Positions 1 to 12,690 of a stretch of DNA of 64,000 nt are shown one piece after another (within the stretch, counting starts at the first letter, position 1; each line of letters starts with the position of its first letter). The notes beneath the pieces are model-generated. The model was not told the origin of the DNA, ran no database searches, and saw only the letters and a program-made list of their open reading frames with translations. The translations under genes and the position numbers were made by a program. The DNA is from Cryptomeria japonica (taxonomy: Eukaryota > Streptophyta > Pinopsida > Cupressales > Cupressaceae), in NCBI RefSeq assembly GCF_030272615.1, contig NC_081409.1:208677190-208741189 (forward strand), in the 5' to 3' direction.

Positions 1-1139
1 CTCTTTTTTCATGCTTATATATTCTCCGTAAGAAGTTTGAACCTCTCCCAAAAAGGCACTTTTAATCATTTAAATGAAATATTATTTCATTTGCTCATAA
101 ATGAATAAATTTTGGGTTATGTGTCGGATATTTAATTAATAATTTGGCCCCCTCTTTAATGATGAAAATGACCCTTTCTTTATGAAATAATAATAACTTA
201 TAACATAACATTAAATGGCCTCATAATAAAATTTATTAATAAAGTTATCATTTTACCAATAATCAAATAAGCATAACTCCATGATTAATCAATATTTCTT
301 CATTCTGTCCGCACCAGGGAGTTGACCATTTTATCCTCTGTCCAACCCACTGACTTACCAAAAATAGAAAGGGTCCCTCTTGATTGTCTCTTGACTTACT
401 ATAAATAGTAAGTATATGAAACTGAGCCCAAACAAAGTCCAATCTGAGGCAAATGAAATCCAATCTGAGCCAAACGAAGACCAAACTGGAACATACGGAA
501 TTTCGGGGAAGACAACAACCTCCATTAACCAAGCCTCTGCCTCAAAAGATCCTCTATCCACAATTATTAGCCTACGAGGGTCAGAATGATAGACTAATCA
601 TCCAAAATCCATGTCTTCTAAAATGGGGACATTACATCTTATTTCTAAGTCTTGAGAAAAGAACCTATTCTGAAACAAGAGAATCAGAGGAACATCGATC
701 TTGAAATAAGAGGAATTGGTGAATGTAACACCCAAATAATTAGTTTAGTTTTAGTTCCTGGTCAAGCGTTAATTGGTAACAAGCAATAAGAAGGCAGCCT
801 CCCCTCTATGAGGAGAAATTTAATCTCACGTATTGTGGTTGAAACTATTATTTTGTAAACCTTATAGTTTACAAAATTTTCACCCAACAGAGTAATAGCA
901 TAAGTTTCCAGGAAGTCAAAATTGTAGTTGTGAACAGGGGTGCATGCTCCTTATAGAGATAGTGGGGTTTATTTTTGTATAAATTATGCAATATTGTTGA
1001 AAGGCACACACCATTATTAATTAATTTTTTTTTTCCAAAGTTAAAAAATGCACACCTTCATATTGGTGTGTGCCATTGTGAAGGGAGGGGGTTTTTCCAA
1101 AAAACAGAAAATTCAAGTGTTTAGATCTATCTTCATTCC
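1..1139. other. Unassigned AT-rich sequence
   Basis: I see no recognisable gene. Short open frames between 263 and 704 lie on both strands over the same bases and show no domain. A TATA-like site (CTATAAATAG, 399-408) followed by C- and A-rich sequence looks like an LTR promoter and leader. I could not find the matching ends, so I do not call an LTR. Confidence 0.4.
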
Positions 1140-1721
1140 AACACCATTTCTTTTGGTCTCATATGTACAATGATCAAGAGCACCATATCAAGTCATGCAT
1201 CCCATGTTGCATCACCAAGGCACCCAACAAGAAGCCTGGGTTGTATACACCATTTCTAGTTCCATCTAGACCAGGAGAGTCTATTAGTATGGATTTCCAT
1301 TTGGTTTATTGAGACCAATGTACTAGATTGACATTGCGTATAGATTTTTGAAAGATGGCCATCATGGTTGTGTGTAAGAAAAGCATCAACATGCCAGATT
1401 CGACGTGCTTCTTGTCCCATCATTTGTGGATGCACTTTGGGTTTCTTGTGTCCATCATATTTAACCATAACCTAAGGTCTCTGAGTTTTTTTGGGAAGGC
1501 GTTGTGGGATGTTGGATATAGAATTTGATTGGTTGTCAACATTCCTTCTTAGACAGGTGGGTAGATAGAAGTGGTCAACAAAACCCTTGTCCATTTGTTA
1601 TGCATATGCAATAGTGCACATCTGTATCCCTAGGATGAGAATCTTCCTTCATGCAGCATGGCTACAACAGAGTTACCAACACTCCATCTTAGATAGATTA
1701 GCAGATAGAAGTGGTCAACAA
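1140..1721 (+). pseudogene. Ty3/gypsy integrase relic, N-terminal and core part
   Basis: This is decayed coding sequence from a Ty3/gypsy polyprotein. In one frame it reads a zinc-finger-like stretch ending in CIPCC, then NKKPGLYTPF, VPSRPGESISMDF, and further on KMAIMVVCKKS and an IEVVNKTLVHLL stretch. These match the usual order in plant gypsy integrases: HHCC finger, core with a 'SMDF' aspartate, then the 'TEVVNR.L' region. Several stops interrupt it. A 140-bp stretch is tandemly duplicated at its 3' end (1561 and 1701), and the second copy is cut by hAT-1. The missing C-terminal part lies beyond 14172. The family call is firm; the lineage is unknown. Confidence 0.75.
1561..1721. repeat. 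140-bp tandem duplication inside the integrase relic
   Basis: The segment starting at 1561 recurs at 1701. The second copy stops at 1721, resumes at 5166 after hAT-1, stops again at 5222, and resumes at about 14173 after E1. The duplication therefore predates both insertions. Confidence 0.7.
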
Positions 1722-4700
1722 CAAAGATTGTAGACTCGCTGGACTCGCCTTGAACTTACCGAGACTTGTGATTCCATTGGTGGGCCAAGTTGACTCGCCA
1801 TGAACTCGCAAGCCGAGTCGGGGAGAGTCCTGGATGCAGACTCTCGAGTTTGTGACAAGGACTCGGGTGAGTCTGACGTCAGGACTCGCGAATCCCGAGG
1901 AAGGACTCTCAACGCCAGTCTTGAACGCCTAGGCAAGCGTAAAAATAGATTTTTTAAAAACTTTTTTCACTCATTTGACATTTGTTGTTGCTGATAACAG
2001 TTTTGTAGGGTTTGAAGAAGGAGAGGAAACAAGATTAAAACAACAAAAGAGATCTAGGTAAGGATTTTATCATTTTTTTTCTCTTTTTTTTTTTCATTTC
2101 CATATTTTGAAAATAAAAAAATCTTGAAAAACAAGGGGATATGTTGGCAAAAAAATTTCCATTTCCCTTCCTAACTTATTTCCTTGTATTTTTTCCTTGT
2201 TTTCAAATACTATTTTTTTCAAATGATTCATTATCATTTTTTTTGTTGATTTTCCACAAAACCCTGCTGTTTTTTTAATTTTTTCATGTTAAAACAGTAA
2301 TGGCAAGTTCAACTCCAAGGGCAACCCAACCAAGAAGACAAAAAGACAAAGCATGGAAGTATGGGATATTGGGAAACAAAAAGGGAGAGGTCACTTTTAC
2401 CAAATGTGGTAAATGGAGGATAGGTGGAATCAATAGATTAAAATACCACCTTGCAAAAATACTTGGATAAAATGTGGAGGTATGCCTCAGAACATCTCCG
2501 AAGATTATTAGAGAGATGAAGGCCCTTCTTGCTGAGTATGATATGCAAAAAGAAGAAAGACAAAAAACAAAAGAAGCCATAGCAGTTACAATGAATCCAA
2601 CACTATCCAGTTCGGGTCCCCTTGGTCATGGAAGTCCAAGTTTCCGACAACCACATTCATCTTTTGGTGACAATGAGGGTGAAGCTAGTGAGACTTCTCT
2701 TAGATTAGACCCTGATTACTTTGTTCCATGCAATGTTCCAGGAGCACAACCTTCACTTGAAGGTATGTGATGGAATAGAGAGAAACATGAGCAGGCAAGG
2801 ATAGCAGCAACAAACTTTTGGTATTACAATAATTTACCTTTCAATGCGGCAAACAATGCGTATTGGGAAGGTTTGGTTAATGCATTTACAGTTGTAAGCA
2901 AGGGGTTTAAGGCGCCAACAGCTAGAGAATTCAGTGGGCTATTGCTAGAGCAAGCCATAAAAAATACACAAGTTGTGGTTGATGATCAAAAAAGATTTTG
3001 GAAGAAAAAAGGATGCAACATTTTATTAGATGGACGGACAGATGGACGGAATATGACTCTCAACTTCTTGGTGGCTTCTAATGGTGCAATGGTATTCCTT
3101 AAGTCTATTGATGCCTCAGATGAAATAAAAAGCACAAAAACTTTGTGTAATCTAGTAGATGGGGTGATCCAGGAAGTTGGAGTTGAGAATGCTGTCCAAA
3201 TTATCACGGATAATGTAGCTACATATGTAGCTGTAGGTAGAATGCTTATGGAGAGGCATCCTGCAATTGCTGCACATTGCTTGGACTTGTTGTTAGAGGA
3301 CATTGGGAAGATTGGATGGGTGAAAAGGGTGATTGAAGATGCAAAAAATGTCACCAAATTCATCTACAACCATACTTGGGTCCTTTGTTCGGTGAGAAAA
3401 CACACAAATGGCAAGGACCTTGTGCTACTAGGAGTGACATGATTTTCTAGCCACTTCGTCACTTTTCAGAGCATTCTTGGTGCGATTCCTCATCTTAAGC
3501 AAATGTTTGTGTTTGATGCTTGGTTGGAGTCTACATTCTCCAAAAGAGCTGAGGCGGAGAAGATTTCAAATATTGTTTTTGATGAAGGGTTCACCAAAAG
3601 TGGAGAGGAGTTGATTGGGGTAAGCAACAAACTCAAACGTAAACTTTATACAAGGTAATCTATTTGCTGTTTTTTTTTGAGGGGTTAATTTTTGTACTAA
3701 TTTAAAATTTGTTTTCATTTTTTTAGGTGGCAGAACCTTTAGTAAGGGTTCTTGTTATGGTGGATGGAGAGGACATGCCAATGGGTTTCATTTATGAGGC
3801 CATGGATACGGCCAAAGAGGCCATTTCACATTACTAGGGCGGAAATACAAGAAAATGTGAAATCCTTTGGTGCATCATTGTTCGTAGGTGGAGAAACCAA
3901 CTTCACCAATTAATACATGCCTTCGTCTACTTCTTGAACCCAAAATTGTACTTCTCTGATTCATTTAGGGCTGATGAGAAGGTCATGGCAGGTGTTGTTG
4001 CATGCATTGATAGGATGGCACCTGATCCTGAGTTGAGAGACAAGGTTCTTGATGAGTTGGAGGTGAGATTTGACATTTGCTATATCTTATAATTTATTTA
4101 TGAATTTGGAAATGTTCATTGTTGAGTTTGACTATCTTATTTATGAATTTGGAAATGTTCATTGCTCAAAATCTACAAGGGTGCAAAGGGGAGACTCTTT
4201 CTTCACAACAAGCAATTGATAGGAGAGCAAAACAACAACTTGATAAAAAGTTTAGTTCAATACTACAAGAGAAAAACTAGAAACTTGATTGTTACATTTT
4301 TCACTCAATTCTAATATTTCTAAATGATTTTTTGTAAATTATGGTGCTGGCACGCCTAATTTTCAAAAGATAGCCATCTGTGTTTTGTCCCGTCCCTATT
4401 GGGTTTGAACGTAATTGGACTTTATTTGAAAGCATTCACACGAAGAAGAGAAATAGGTTGACCTAGAAGTGCCTCAATGATCTTGTCTTTGTTCGATACA
4501 ACCTTTGCCTTCACACTAGAAGTGGAGGGTGTTTCACATGGGGCTATTGACTTGGATGAACAAAATGATGGTGATTGGATCATCAATGAACAAAATGATG
4601 GTGATGATGTCCTCCTTACCGAAGAAGATCTTGTAGAATTAGAGAGAGGAGCAGCACAAGAAGCAGAAGCAGCAGTTTTGGATGAAATGGAGGAGGACGA

Positions 4701-5157
4701 AGATGATGACTTTGATGTTGAAGAAGAATCATCTCATCGTTTAGATACCTCAGCACCTAGTACTACTAGCTCAAGGCCTGAAAAATTGAGTTATGCTAGG
4801 AGAGGAAAGAGGAAGATGTAGTCTTCTCTTTAGTTTTTGTTTTGCACATTTGGACATGTCATTATAAGTAATTTTGTAAACATTTATAAACTTATGTTGC
4901 TATTATACATTTTAAAGTTTGAAACTATGAGTATGAATGATGAAATTTCAAATATTGTGTTTGGAGATCATATGACATGTGTAATGTTTCAATTATGGCT
5001 CTTATGTTCTCTAAATGCATTAATTTCTTTTTTTTTTTTTTTTGGTAAAACTACGGTTTTTTTTTGCCAAGTCATTTCCTGAGTTTTTGCTGAGTCTGAG
5101 TCCAAGTCCAATTTTGGGGCTGCCGAGTCCACGGTGAGTCCGAGTTTTCCAACTTTG
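1722..5157 (+). mobile_element. hAT-1 DNA transposon with TIRs and 8-bp TSD
   Basis: The left end begins CAAAGATTGTAGACTCG. The right end, read on the other strand, begins CAAAGTTGGAAAACTCG, giving imperfect terminal inverted repeats. Flanking octamers are GTCAACAA (1714-1721) and GTCATCAT (5158-5165), 6 of 8 matching. The empty-site sequence is preserved in the upstream tandem copy at 1561, which reads GTCAACAA followed by AACCCTTG, so both boundaries are supported independently. Subterminal regions are rich in the motif GACTCG. The element sits inside the gypsy integrase relic and carries a broken transposase. Confidence 0.85.
2300..4821 (+). pseudogene. hAT transposase pseudogene (BED finger, DUF659, dimerisation region)
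   Basis: The parts appear in normal hAT order. A BED-type finger region near 2390-2460 (GGINRLKYHLAK) has lost the first cysteine, with Phe at that place. The DUF659 core spans about 2873-3442 (DGRTDGRNMTL, FLKSIDASDE, IITDNVATY, AAHCLDL). A middle part is at 3450-3650 and 3730-4060, separated by an intron-like T-rich stretch. The C-terminal dimerisation region starts near 4413 (IHTKKRNRLT, LNDLVFVRYNL) and ends in an acidic tail at 4821. In-frame stops occur after 2460, at 2768, 3440 and inside the dimerisation region, so it cannot make full transposase. The tryptophan usual in the DUF659 'DGWTDG' motif is Arg here. Confidence 0.85.
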
Positions 5158-6022
5158 GTCATCATTACCCTTGTCCATTTGTTATGCAAATGCAATAGTG
5201 CACATCTGTACCCCTAGGGTGTTGTTGATGTGTTTTTTATGCACAAAACATTTCAGAATAAAGTACCAAGGTAATTTACCCTCTCTTGAACAAAATCACC
5301 TCAGATGCTAAGAATGAGATCAACTAAAATGATTCCAAGGTTTCTACATGTCATGTCTTGACGAGTGGGTAACTCAATGGTCGATGTGAATTGCTGTGTT
5401 CACTTGGGAGCTTACGCAAATGTTTGGATCATCATGAATGATGCGGAATAGGTATGCTGACAACTTAGGATTTATCAATATGACTTTGGATTTACTTCTT
5501 ACTAAAAAAAGGGGGAAAAGGAATAGGGTTTAGGAAATCTATTCTAAACCTAAGAATGTAGGAAATGATGAATGGATTTAATGGAATCAAACCAGGCAAG
5601 GTCTCACAATCAGGTATTGACACAAGCTTAGTGCAATCATCTAAGGTATACTTAAAATTTTTTCAAGCTACCACCATCAAACGTTGACACCATCCAAGTT
5701 GATGTTTGTCAAAGGACGCGTAATAGCTGAAGTTATGCTTACTTAAATTCCAGTTGACCACACAAGGCGCACTTACCAGTGGCAAGAGGCTAGTGGTATG
5801 GACTAAGGATTCCACACAAATAAATTCAACAAATCTTTCACTCAATCTAACATACATGAAAATAGATTCTAATCTAACTTGGAGGAATTGAGAACCATGA
5901 ATGCAAATACAACACTTGAAGAGCAAAATCACCAACAATTGAACAATTATTAGGATTCAAATAGTTGTAGCATATACCAACAATTCTACAAAAACTCTCC
6001 CTTACAAATGAGAGACAAGGAG

Positions 6023-6034
6023 GCATATATAGAG
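6023..6034 (-). promoter_or_regulatory. Putative TATA box of E1
   Basis: On the minus strand the sequence reads CTCTATATATGC. E2 has CTCTATATAAAGCC at the equivalent place (20391-20404), in otherwise diverged sequence. Conservation of this box supports a core promoter reading towards 5223. Confidence 0.5.
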
Positions 6035-6070
6035 TCTCTTACAAAATGGATGGCCAAGATTGATCTAAGA

Positions 6071-9000
6071 TCAACGACCAAGATCATGCCAACAAAACCC
6101 TAGAATTGCCCTAATTAGGGTTACATAAAAAATGGTGCCACCAACATATGGCCCAATGAAAAGATACTTAGTCATCAAATAGGGAATCTTGTAGAAGATT
6201 CCTCCCTGCATCTCTCTCTCTCTCCTAGCATACTCCAAGAATCTAGCCAATACTGAATCTAGCTCCTCCATGGAAATGCTAGGCAAGGTATCCTGCTGTA
6301 AATCAATCATGTCCAAGGAATCTGAGCAAGCATTCAAAGCATTCTCCCATTCTGGCATGAGCTTCTGCGAACTATGAACATGAATCAACAAAGAGACCAA
6401 GTCATCTATCTGACTCTTCTTCAAAGAGTCCAACTAGCAAAAATACATAAATTTCATCTTGTCTCTTAATTCGGCTAAGTGTAAACCACTAGCATCACTA
6501 ACATCAACACCCAATAATTCCTCAATCGAGGCAAGGATCTTCATCTGAATGTCCTGAATTAATCCTTCCATCTCCATACAACTCGACTGGGCGTTCTCAT
6601 AAGTTGATTTCTTCACGGCTAGTGAACAATACCAGCCATGGAAATCATATTTGTCTCCACTGTGCACAATGTTCTCGTTGACCAAGGTGGAATTAGGAAT
6701 CTTCTTCAAAGCTTGGAGGCGTGGAATAGTCTTGTCTTGGATATGCCGGAATTCTTCCCAACTCCCTCCAAATACTGGATTCTAAATACGAGCCATATTG
6801 TCCTATCATATGCATTGACAAACTAAGTGAGGAAATCATTTGCCTGCTTTCTTGTGCTCTCAATCCACTTTTCCACCTCCGAGTGTGTACCTCTCGCTAC
6901 CTCATAGTGTGAATGTATTCCATGGTCAACTGCAATAGGGGAAATAAGGGTGGGACTTCCATGCCTTGTCCCTGCAATATACTCTCTAAGTCTAACATTT
7001 TCTTCTCTGTATCTTTCTTTCTCCGCAACCTCTTTGCCTAACCTCGCATCGATTGCCTGGAGGTTTTCACCAATCTCTTGGAATTCCTGCTTTCTGGATT
7101 TACGACCATGGGCAACTGAAGTGATCTGGAAATCCATAGGAGTAGCAATGTCCGCTGCCACGCCTACAATAGGAACAGCAATCTGCGCCATCCGCATTCC
7201 TGTCTCATCTCTAGCTATGTGCGACAAAATCTCCGCTCTCTTGGGATCCTTCTCCTTAGCACTCCTAGCTAGGTAGTCATCAATATCATCAATAGGCTGT
7301 ACCTCTATCATTTGTTTACTTTTCTCCATACTTCTCATCAGCCATTCAGGAATAGCGGCCATCTCCATACCATCATCGAGACATATTTCTTGATCAAGCT
7401 CTTTCAACGCCGAGATAACATCATCATCATCATCAGGATTATTCTTGGTCCAATCATATACCTCATTTCCCAAACTAACTTCCAAAAGGACAGTAGGGGA
7501 TTCCGACGGATCATTATTATCATTCGGAGGTGCAGATGTCGTTGTGGCATGGAACTTCTGAATATTCTTTGGTAGTATCACTGTATTGGAACACTGCTGA
7601 GTCTCCTTGTTCTATTCTGTTACTTCAGTCACTTCAATTGATGAGACACTGGGAGGGGGTGAAGGAATGATAAGTGGAGGAATGACAGTCTTCTCTTTCT
7701 TCTTCACTTCCCGAATCTTCTTCCCTCTGGCCTTGACTTCTCCTGGTGTGTTCTTCCTTCTCTTGGGAGCTTGACTCTCTTCGTCTGCATGAATCCTGAC
7801 ATCACTGACAGTCCTTTGATCATCCTCGGAAGTAGACTCTTCCGGCTTCACCCTTTCATAAGTGAAGGGAACAACCATGTCAACTAACTTATTCATCTGT
7901 ATGTCCACCCATAGGCGGGAGAAATTCAAGACCTCTCTCATCAATATATTCAGGTCAATCTCTTCTGACTCTGACCAATTAGGCAATAAGATTGCCTTCT
8001 TCATTTCACTCTCATACTGTGGATGTGTATGATCTCTATCATCTAATACTTGATCAAGAATGAGGAAAAGTCCACACTTCCTCACGAAATCCACTGACAT
8101 TCTGGCCCACATTCTTCTCTTCACTGCTTGCTCGTCCATCAGGTTAGCCCAATAATCTTCTATGTCAATTTTATGAGTGAACTTCTCTCCCCTGATCCTT
8201 CCGACCTTCTTGTCTGGATCAAATCTTTCTCTTTTCTTGTACGTAGCAAATTGATAGAATGCAAGCTCCTCACTCGCAGTGCTGGCGGCTATGGCTGACT
8301 GGCAAACCTCTGACGTCTTCCCAACTGAAATAGGGAATGTCATGCCTGTCTTGTGCTTCTCTCTCTGAATAACATCAAACTCTAGAAGCTATCTTACCAC
8401 TTCCAACAATATCATTCTGTCGGTTGGATACCTAGGAAGTTTGTAGGGTTTAGATTGAAACCCATGAATCCTCAGGTATGTGAAAGTGGGAAACTGTATA
8501 TACCATGATCCATATTTTTCTATTAACTCTGTTGCCTCCTTGGACAATCTTCTGTGGATTTTGCCTTGTAGCATCTGTGCGATGTACATAGTGAATGCAT
8601 CATTTACTCTCATATAGTCTTCAATTCTATATATGCTTAGCTGGGGGTAGCACTCATGACTTTTGAACTATTCTTGCCCATTCCCGACTTCACCTTTGCA
8701 TATTAATCCTCTGTATGAAACAAACCATGCAAGTATACCAGGTAGGAAGTCATGGCGAATGACTTGGACCGCTCTACATTCCTCAGCTGAAAATCCAGGT
8801 TGTCACTCATAATCTTGGACCAATTTATTAGTGTTCCTCTAAGACAATCCTGGATGAAGTAGAACATCCATCCATCAAATATTGCTCCCTGCGGCATCCC
8901 CATCACTCTGTTGAGTAGGGATATCAAATCACTATATTCCTCCTTAAAATCTATGCACATGAGTGTCTTGGGAGCCTTGGAATGATGAGACCTAGGCTCA

Positions 9001-9470
9001 ATCATCCACTCTTTGTTAATCAAATTCTTTCATACACCCATCTTCTTCGTGTATCTTTCTGCATAATCCTCCTTGATCACATCTTTCATGTCTGTTCCGT
9101 GTGGAATTCTGAACACCTCTGCAATAGCATCCTCAGCAAGGTAGGCGATGACAACGCCTTTAGGAGTATTAATCATTCTTATGAGTGGATCGTAACATCG
9201 TGCACACTCCAGGATAAGCTCACTGCACTGTATGGACTGTAGAAATCCAGCGGCATGGAAAATGCCACTCTTCATAATGTTCGCATATGCTGGGGAAGGA
9301 ACCTGATCTCCGACTTCGAACATCCGACGCTACATCTGGTCGAAGTCTAGGAAATGCATGTTTGTATTAGTGATCTCCTTCCATCTGGATGAAATTCTGA
9401 GCTCTGGATAGAATCCAGTCTCCAGCATCTTCAATAATTCTTTCCTTTCCTTATATCCAGACTTTGACAT
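6071..9470 (-). pseudogene. Broken E1 cargo gene, about 1130 codons, unknown function
   Basis: I do not recognise this gene with certainty. From an ATG at 9470-9468 a collinear reading runs to 6071. It has in-frame stops near 9340, 9030, 8389, 7612, 6823 and 6434, and two frameshifts (about 8700-8660 and 6820-6710). The first 500 residues look globular (AEVFRIPHGTDM, GMPQGAIFDGWMFYF, YIQFPTFTYLRIHGF). Next come a charged basic stretch with nuclear-signal-like KRRK and KARGKKIREVKKKEK, a proline-rich linker, an acidic run of aspartates, and a helical coiled-coil-like part (about 7150-6900). The arrangement recalls plant transposon-associated proteins of the plant-mobile-domain type, but I see no catalytic motif. 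It ends 37 bp before the TATA box. Most stops are TAG or TGA, consistent with deamination. Confidence 0.6.
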
Positions 9471-12400
9471 CGCACCTGTACGAAGCTCGAAGTTAGACTT
9501 AGGAAAATAAATAATGTTCTTTTTAATAAAATTCCTGACTTTCTAAAGATTTTAGCTAATTTAGAGCATGGAGTCAGGAAAATAATTCATACACTTGGTA
9601 AATTTTAACAATTAAGTTCAAAGTGTGACAACAATAAGACATGGAAGCCTTCCATAAAATTCATTGATACCTCCTTATGTTTAGAAAATATGCAAGCTAA
9701 AATGCAAAGGAGTATACCAGATTAATGATGACTAAGGAAATGTGTGAAAGATTGTGTTTTCACACGATGTATGTCTGAAGACACCTTCCGCAATCAACAA
9801 TGGAGGTCAACAATTTTGAAGACAACCTGAAAATCAGGCTTTTAAAACATCATGTAATCTTAAAAAATGTGCATAAACTCGTGCGTGGGGGAAAAAGTGA
9901 CACTAAGCAAACATGCCCTAATTTCACTTTCAATCACACACTTGTGGAATACGAAAGAGCCTAGAGGTATCACACAATTGGCTACTCCTTTTTATGGAAG
10001 AGAGAGCCACGGGCTACCTATTAGGATTTCTATTCCTTTGTTGCAAATGATAGATAGAATGATGCAAGTTCAACTATTAACCCTAAAGTGTAAGTATGAA
10101 CTAGTAACTTTGAGCACAAGATTTTAGAATTGAGATTTAATGATGAACAATTGTAAGGATAAGAGGAGAAATGTAAATGTGTACCTTGAATGGATTTGAT
10201 TCTGCAAGATCTGCTGCTGAAGCCAGAAGCCTGAAATATTGAAGCTGCTACCTCTGAAACTGCCAAAATTCACTGAAATGGACAAGGACCATGGCGCCCA
10301 GCGCCCCTGTCCCAGGGACCAGGGCGCCCAACGCCCCTGTCCTGGCAGGACCAAGGCGCCCCACGCCGCTGTCCTAGCTTTCTGGGTTGGAATTTGGTGT
10401 GAAGTTTTGTCTCGGTCCGCTTCCGTCGGATCTGCAACTTGCGGCGTCCTTCGAATTCAGAAATCTGCACTTATATCTGAAAAGGTATGGTGGGCGGCTA
10501 TATAGGGTTTTGCCTTAGTCAAACCCCTGCTTTGGTGATTTCCACCTCCACGAATAGCCAAGTTGTATTGTAAAAGTAGTGTGTGTGCAGACCTTGTGTG
10601 TGTGCAAGATCCTAAAATGCAAGTAAGCAAACTAGAGCAACCTAGAAAGTAAACCCTAATTGCTGGTAAATGATAATGTAAATGCTCCAAATCAAGATGC
10701 AAAGTGATCTAAAGCATGAATACAAATGATATAATGAGGCTTATGCAAAGACACGAAAATAACATGAAATCATACCCAACCCCAAGGGAGGGGTACAAGC
10801 CAATCTTCAGTTGGTGATCCCTTATTGCTTTTCCATGCCTTCAAAGCCCTAAATGGATGAATGAAATTGATGAATGCTTGATGGATGGATGTTGAATGTT
10901 ATTGAAGTCTTCAAAGATCTGCTCTTTCGCTGCATAGAAGGTCCCTGAAACTAAAAATTCGGATCCTTTCAAATGAAGAAAGAGAGCTCTTATATATGAA
11001 ACCCTAGGTCTTAATTTCAACTTTTGGCCGACCTAGAGATTGAATCTCCCGTCAATTTCTTGGGGTTAAGCTTTTTTTTATGATTGGATCGCGCTCCTAA
11101 AATTTTGGGAAAAATGTCCGGGACCATGTGCACTCCGGGCGCCATGGTCCTCTCCGGGCGCCATGGTCCCGACAACTTTTCACCAAATTTTCAGGGCCGT
11201 TGGATATGATGATTTTAGAGAGAATCCCGAAGTTACAGGTGATTTCGAGATGTTTTGGCCCCTGAAATCAAGCCCCCAAGTTCAAAATAGGACCTAATTA
11301 GGGTTTTTGATTAAATGATGTATTGGAGGAATAAAGTGAAAAGGGCACACTTTAATGAAAGGGCCCAACTTTATGATGTGGAAGATGATGAAATAGAACC
11401 TTAGACCTAATTAATTTAATTAATTAAGTGCTAAAGGGGAAATGCAATGCAAAATGCAAAATGCGCCAAGGCGGGTGCTAAACTAGGTGTGAAATTGTAC
11501 CACCCTAGCAACTGCGTACAATTTACGACGTTACAACTCGATAAAAATCAGTTCTAATGATAAAAATAATTTTATTCAAGAATGTAAGTGTGGCTGGTAA
11601 AAATTTAATTTCTGAGGACAAGTCTGAAAATTGATTACTTCAGACTTACCAGCACCTTGCAAAGTAGTTAAAAATCCTTGAAAATGATGAAAAATCCCTA
11701 AAAATGATGAAAAATGGCTAAGGAATCAGCTCCAAGCAAAATTGCCAAAATGGTTAGGTGGCTGGAAATGAATATTTTTGAAGACAACCGCCTAACAATG
11801 GAGTTTTCAGACCTGCAACAGCGATAAGATGGTTCTGAAAATGCACAGAAAACTCCACAAAATACCTCCAAATGCAAATCGCCTAAGTTGGAATTCGCTG
11901 GGCAATAAAAACTTAAGTCTGAAAATTAATGGTAGCCATTAATGGAGGTTAAAATCTGAAGCAAACCTCAGATCTGAAGTGAATCAGCAGGCTGGAGATG
12001 ATGGCAGCCACCAAGCATGAATAAAAATCACCAAAATGTGGCACCAAACCACTCTCCAAGCAAAATCAAAATTTTCCCAACTATGGCGCCAAAGTTAGAT
12101 TCTGAAAATGTCATCAATGGCAGCCTTGATCTGCAACAATGGAGGTCTGAAACAACAAGCAAAAAATGGAGGAAAATATTGCCCAAGTCTCCAAACATAA
12201 AATCGCCAACTTTCACCAAAAAATGCCAAATTTGGAAAAATCGCCATACTTGGAAAAATCAAAATTTTGGAACTGGTCTTTAATGGCAGCAAAGGGGAAT
12301 AGATCAGCAAGCTGGAAAAAATAGAGGAGGAAGAAATCCTCAACCCAACACTTCATTTCAATCACTTGCTAAAATTCACCCAACTTGGAGAAAAAATTGC

Positions 12401-12690
12401 CTTTCATGGAGACACCTGGCACAAATAATAATAAAATAATGCTAAGGCTCGTCTTTTATACTTGCTTTCACCTCTCACTTTCACCACACAAGCAATGTGG
12501 GATAAAACACTTGTATATATACTTGCTTGGTGAAAACCTAACTTGCTTCTAGAAGTTCAAATATTAAATGATTATTGCAAGTTATTAAATTTTGCTTTTA
12601 AAATTTTAAATAATTGTTAATTATTATTTAAAAGCAATTAAAATGGGGCTTATTTATTAAAATATTGCAATTTAAATCAAAATTAAGCCT
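9471..12690. other. E1 noncoding interior with GC-rich CCATGG/GGCGCC motifs
   Basis: No gene is recognisable. Against AT-rich surroundings there are GC-rich islands. At 10290-10375, three GGCGCCC units occur 30-32 bp apart, each followed by CCCCTGTCC- or CGCTGTCC-like sequence. At 11130-11170, two units of GGGCGCCATGGTCC occur. The first island contains CCATGGCGCCC once on the plus strand; the second contains its reverse complement twice. Simple CAAAATTTT- and AAAATG-rich sequence fills 11560-12600. Confidence 0.55.

Noticed and set aside
263-704. Small frames near the window start
   Set aside because: They lie on both strands over the same bases, with no domain. A TATA-like site suggests LTR leader sequence rather than a gene.
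5223-6130. Conventional 0.9-kb LTR at the left of E1 with a partner at the right
   Set aside because: No copy of this stretch is found at 9500-14172. The matching sequence is in E2, not at the other end of E1.
10239-10505. Open frames over the GC-rich E1 island
   Set aside because: Frames are open on both strands because the GC-rich repeats lack stops. Periodic repeats explain them.
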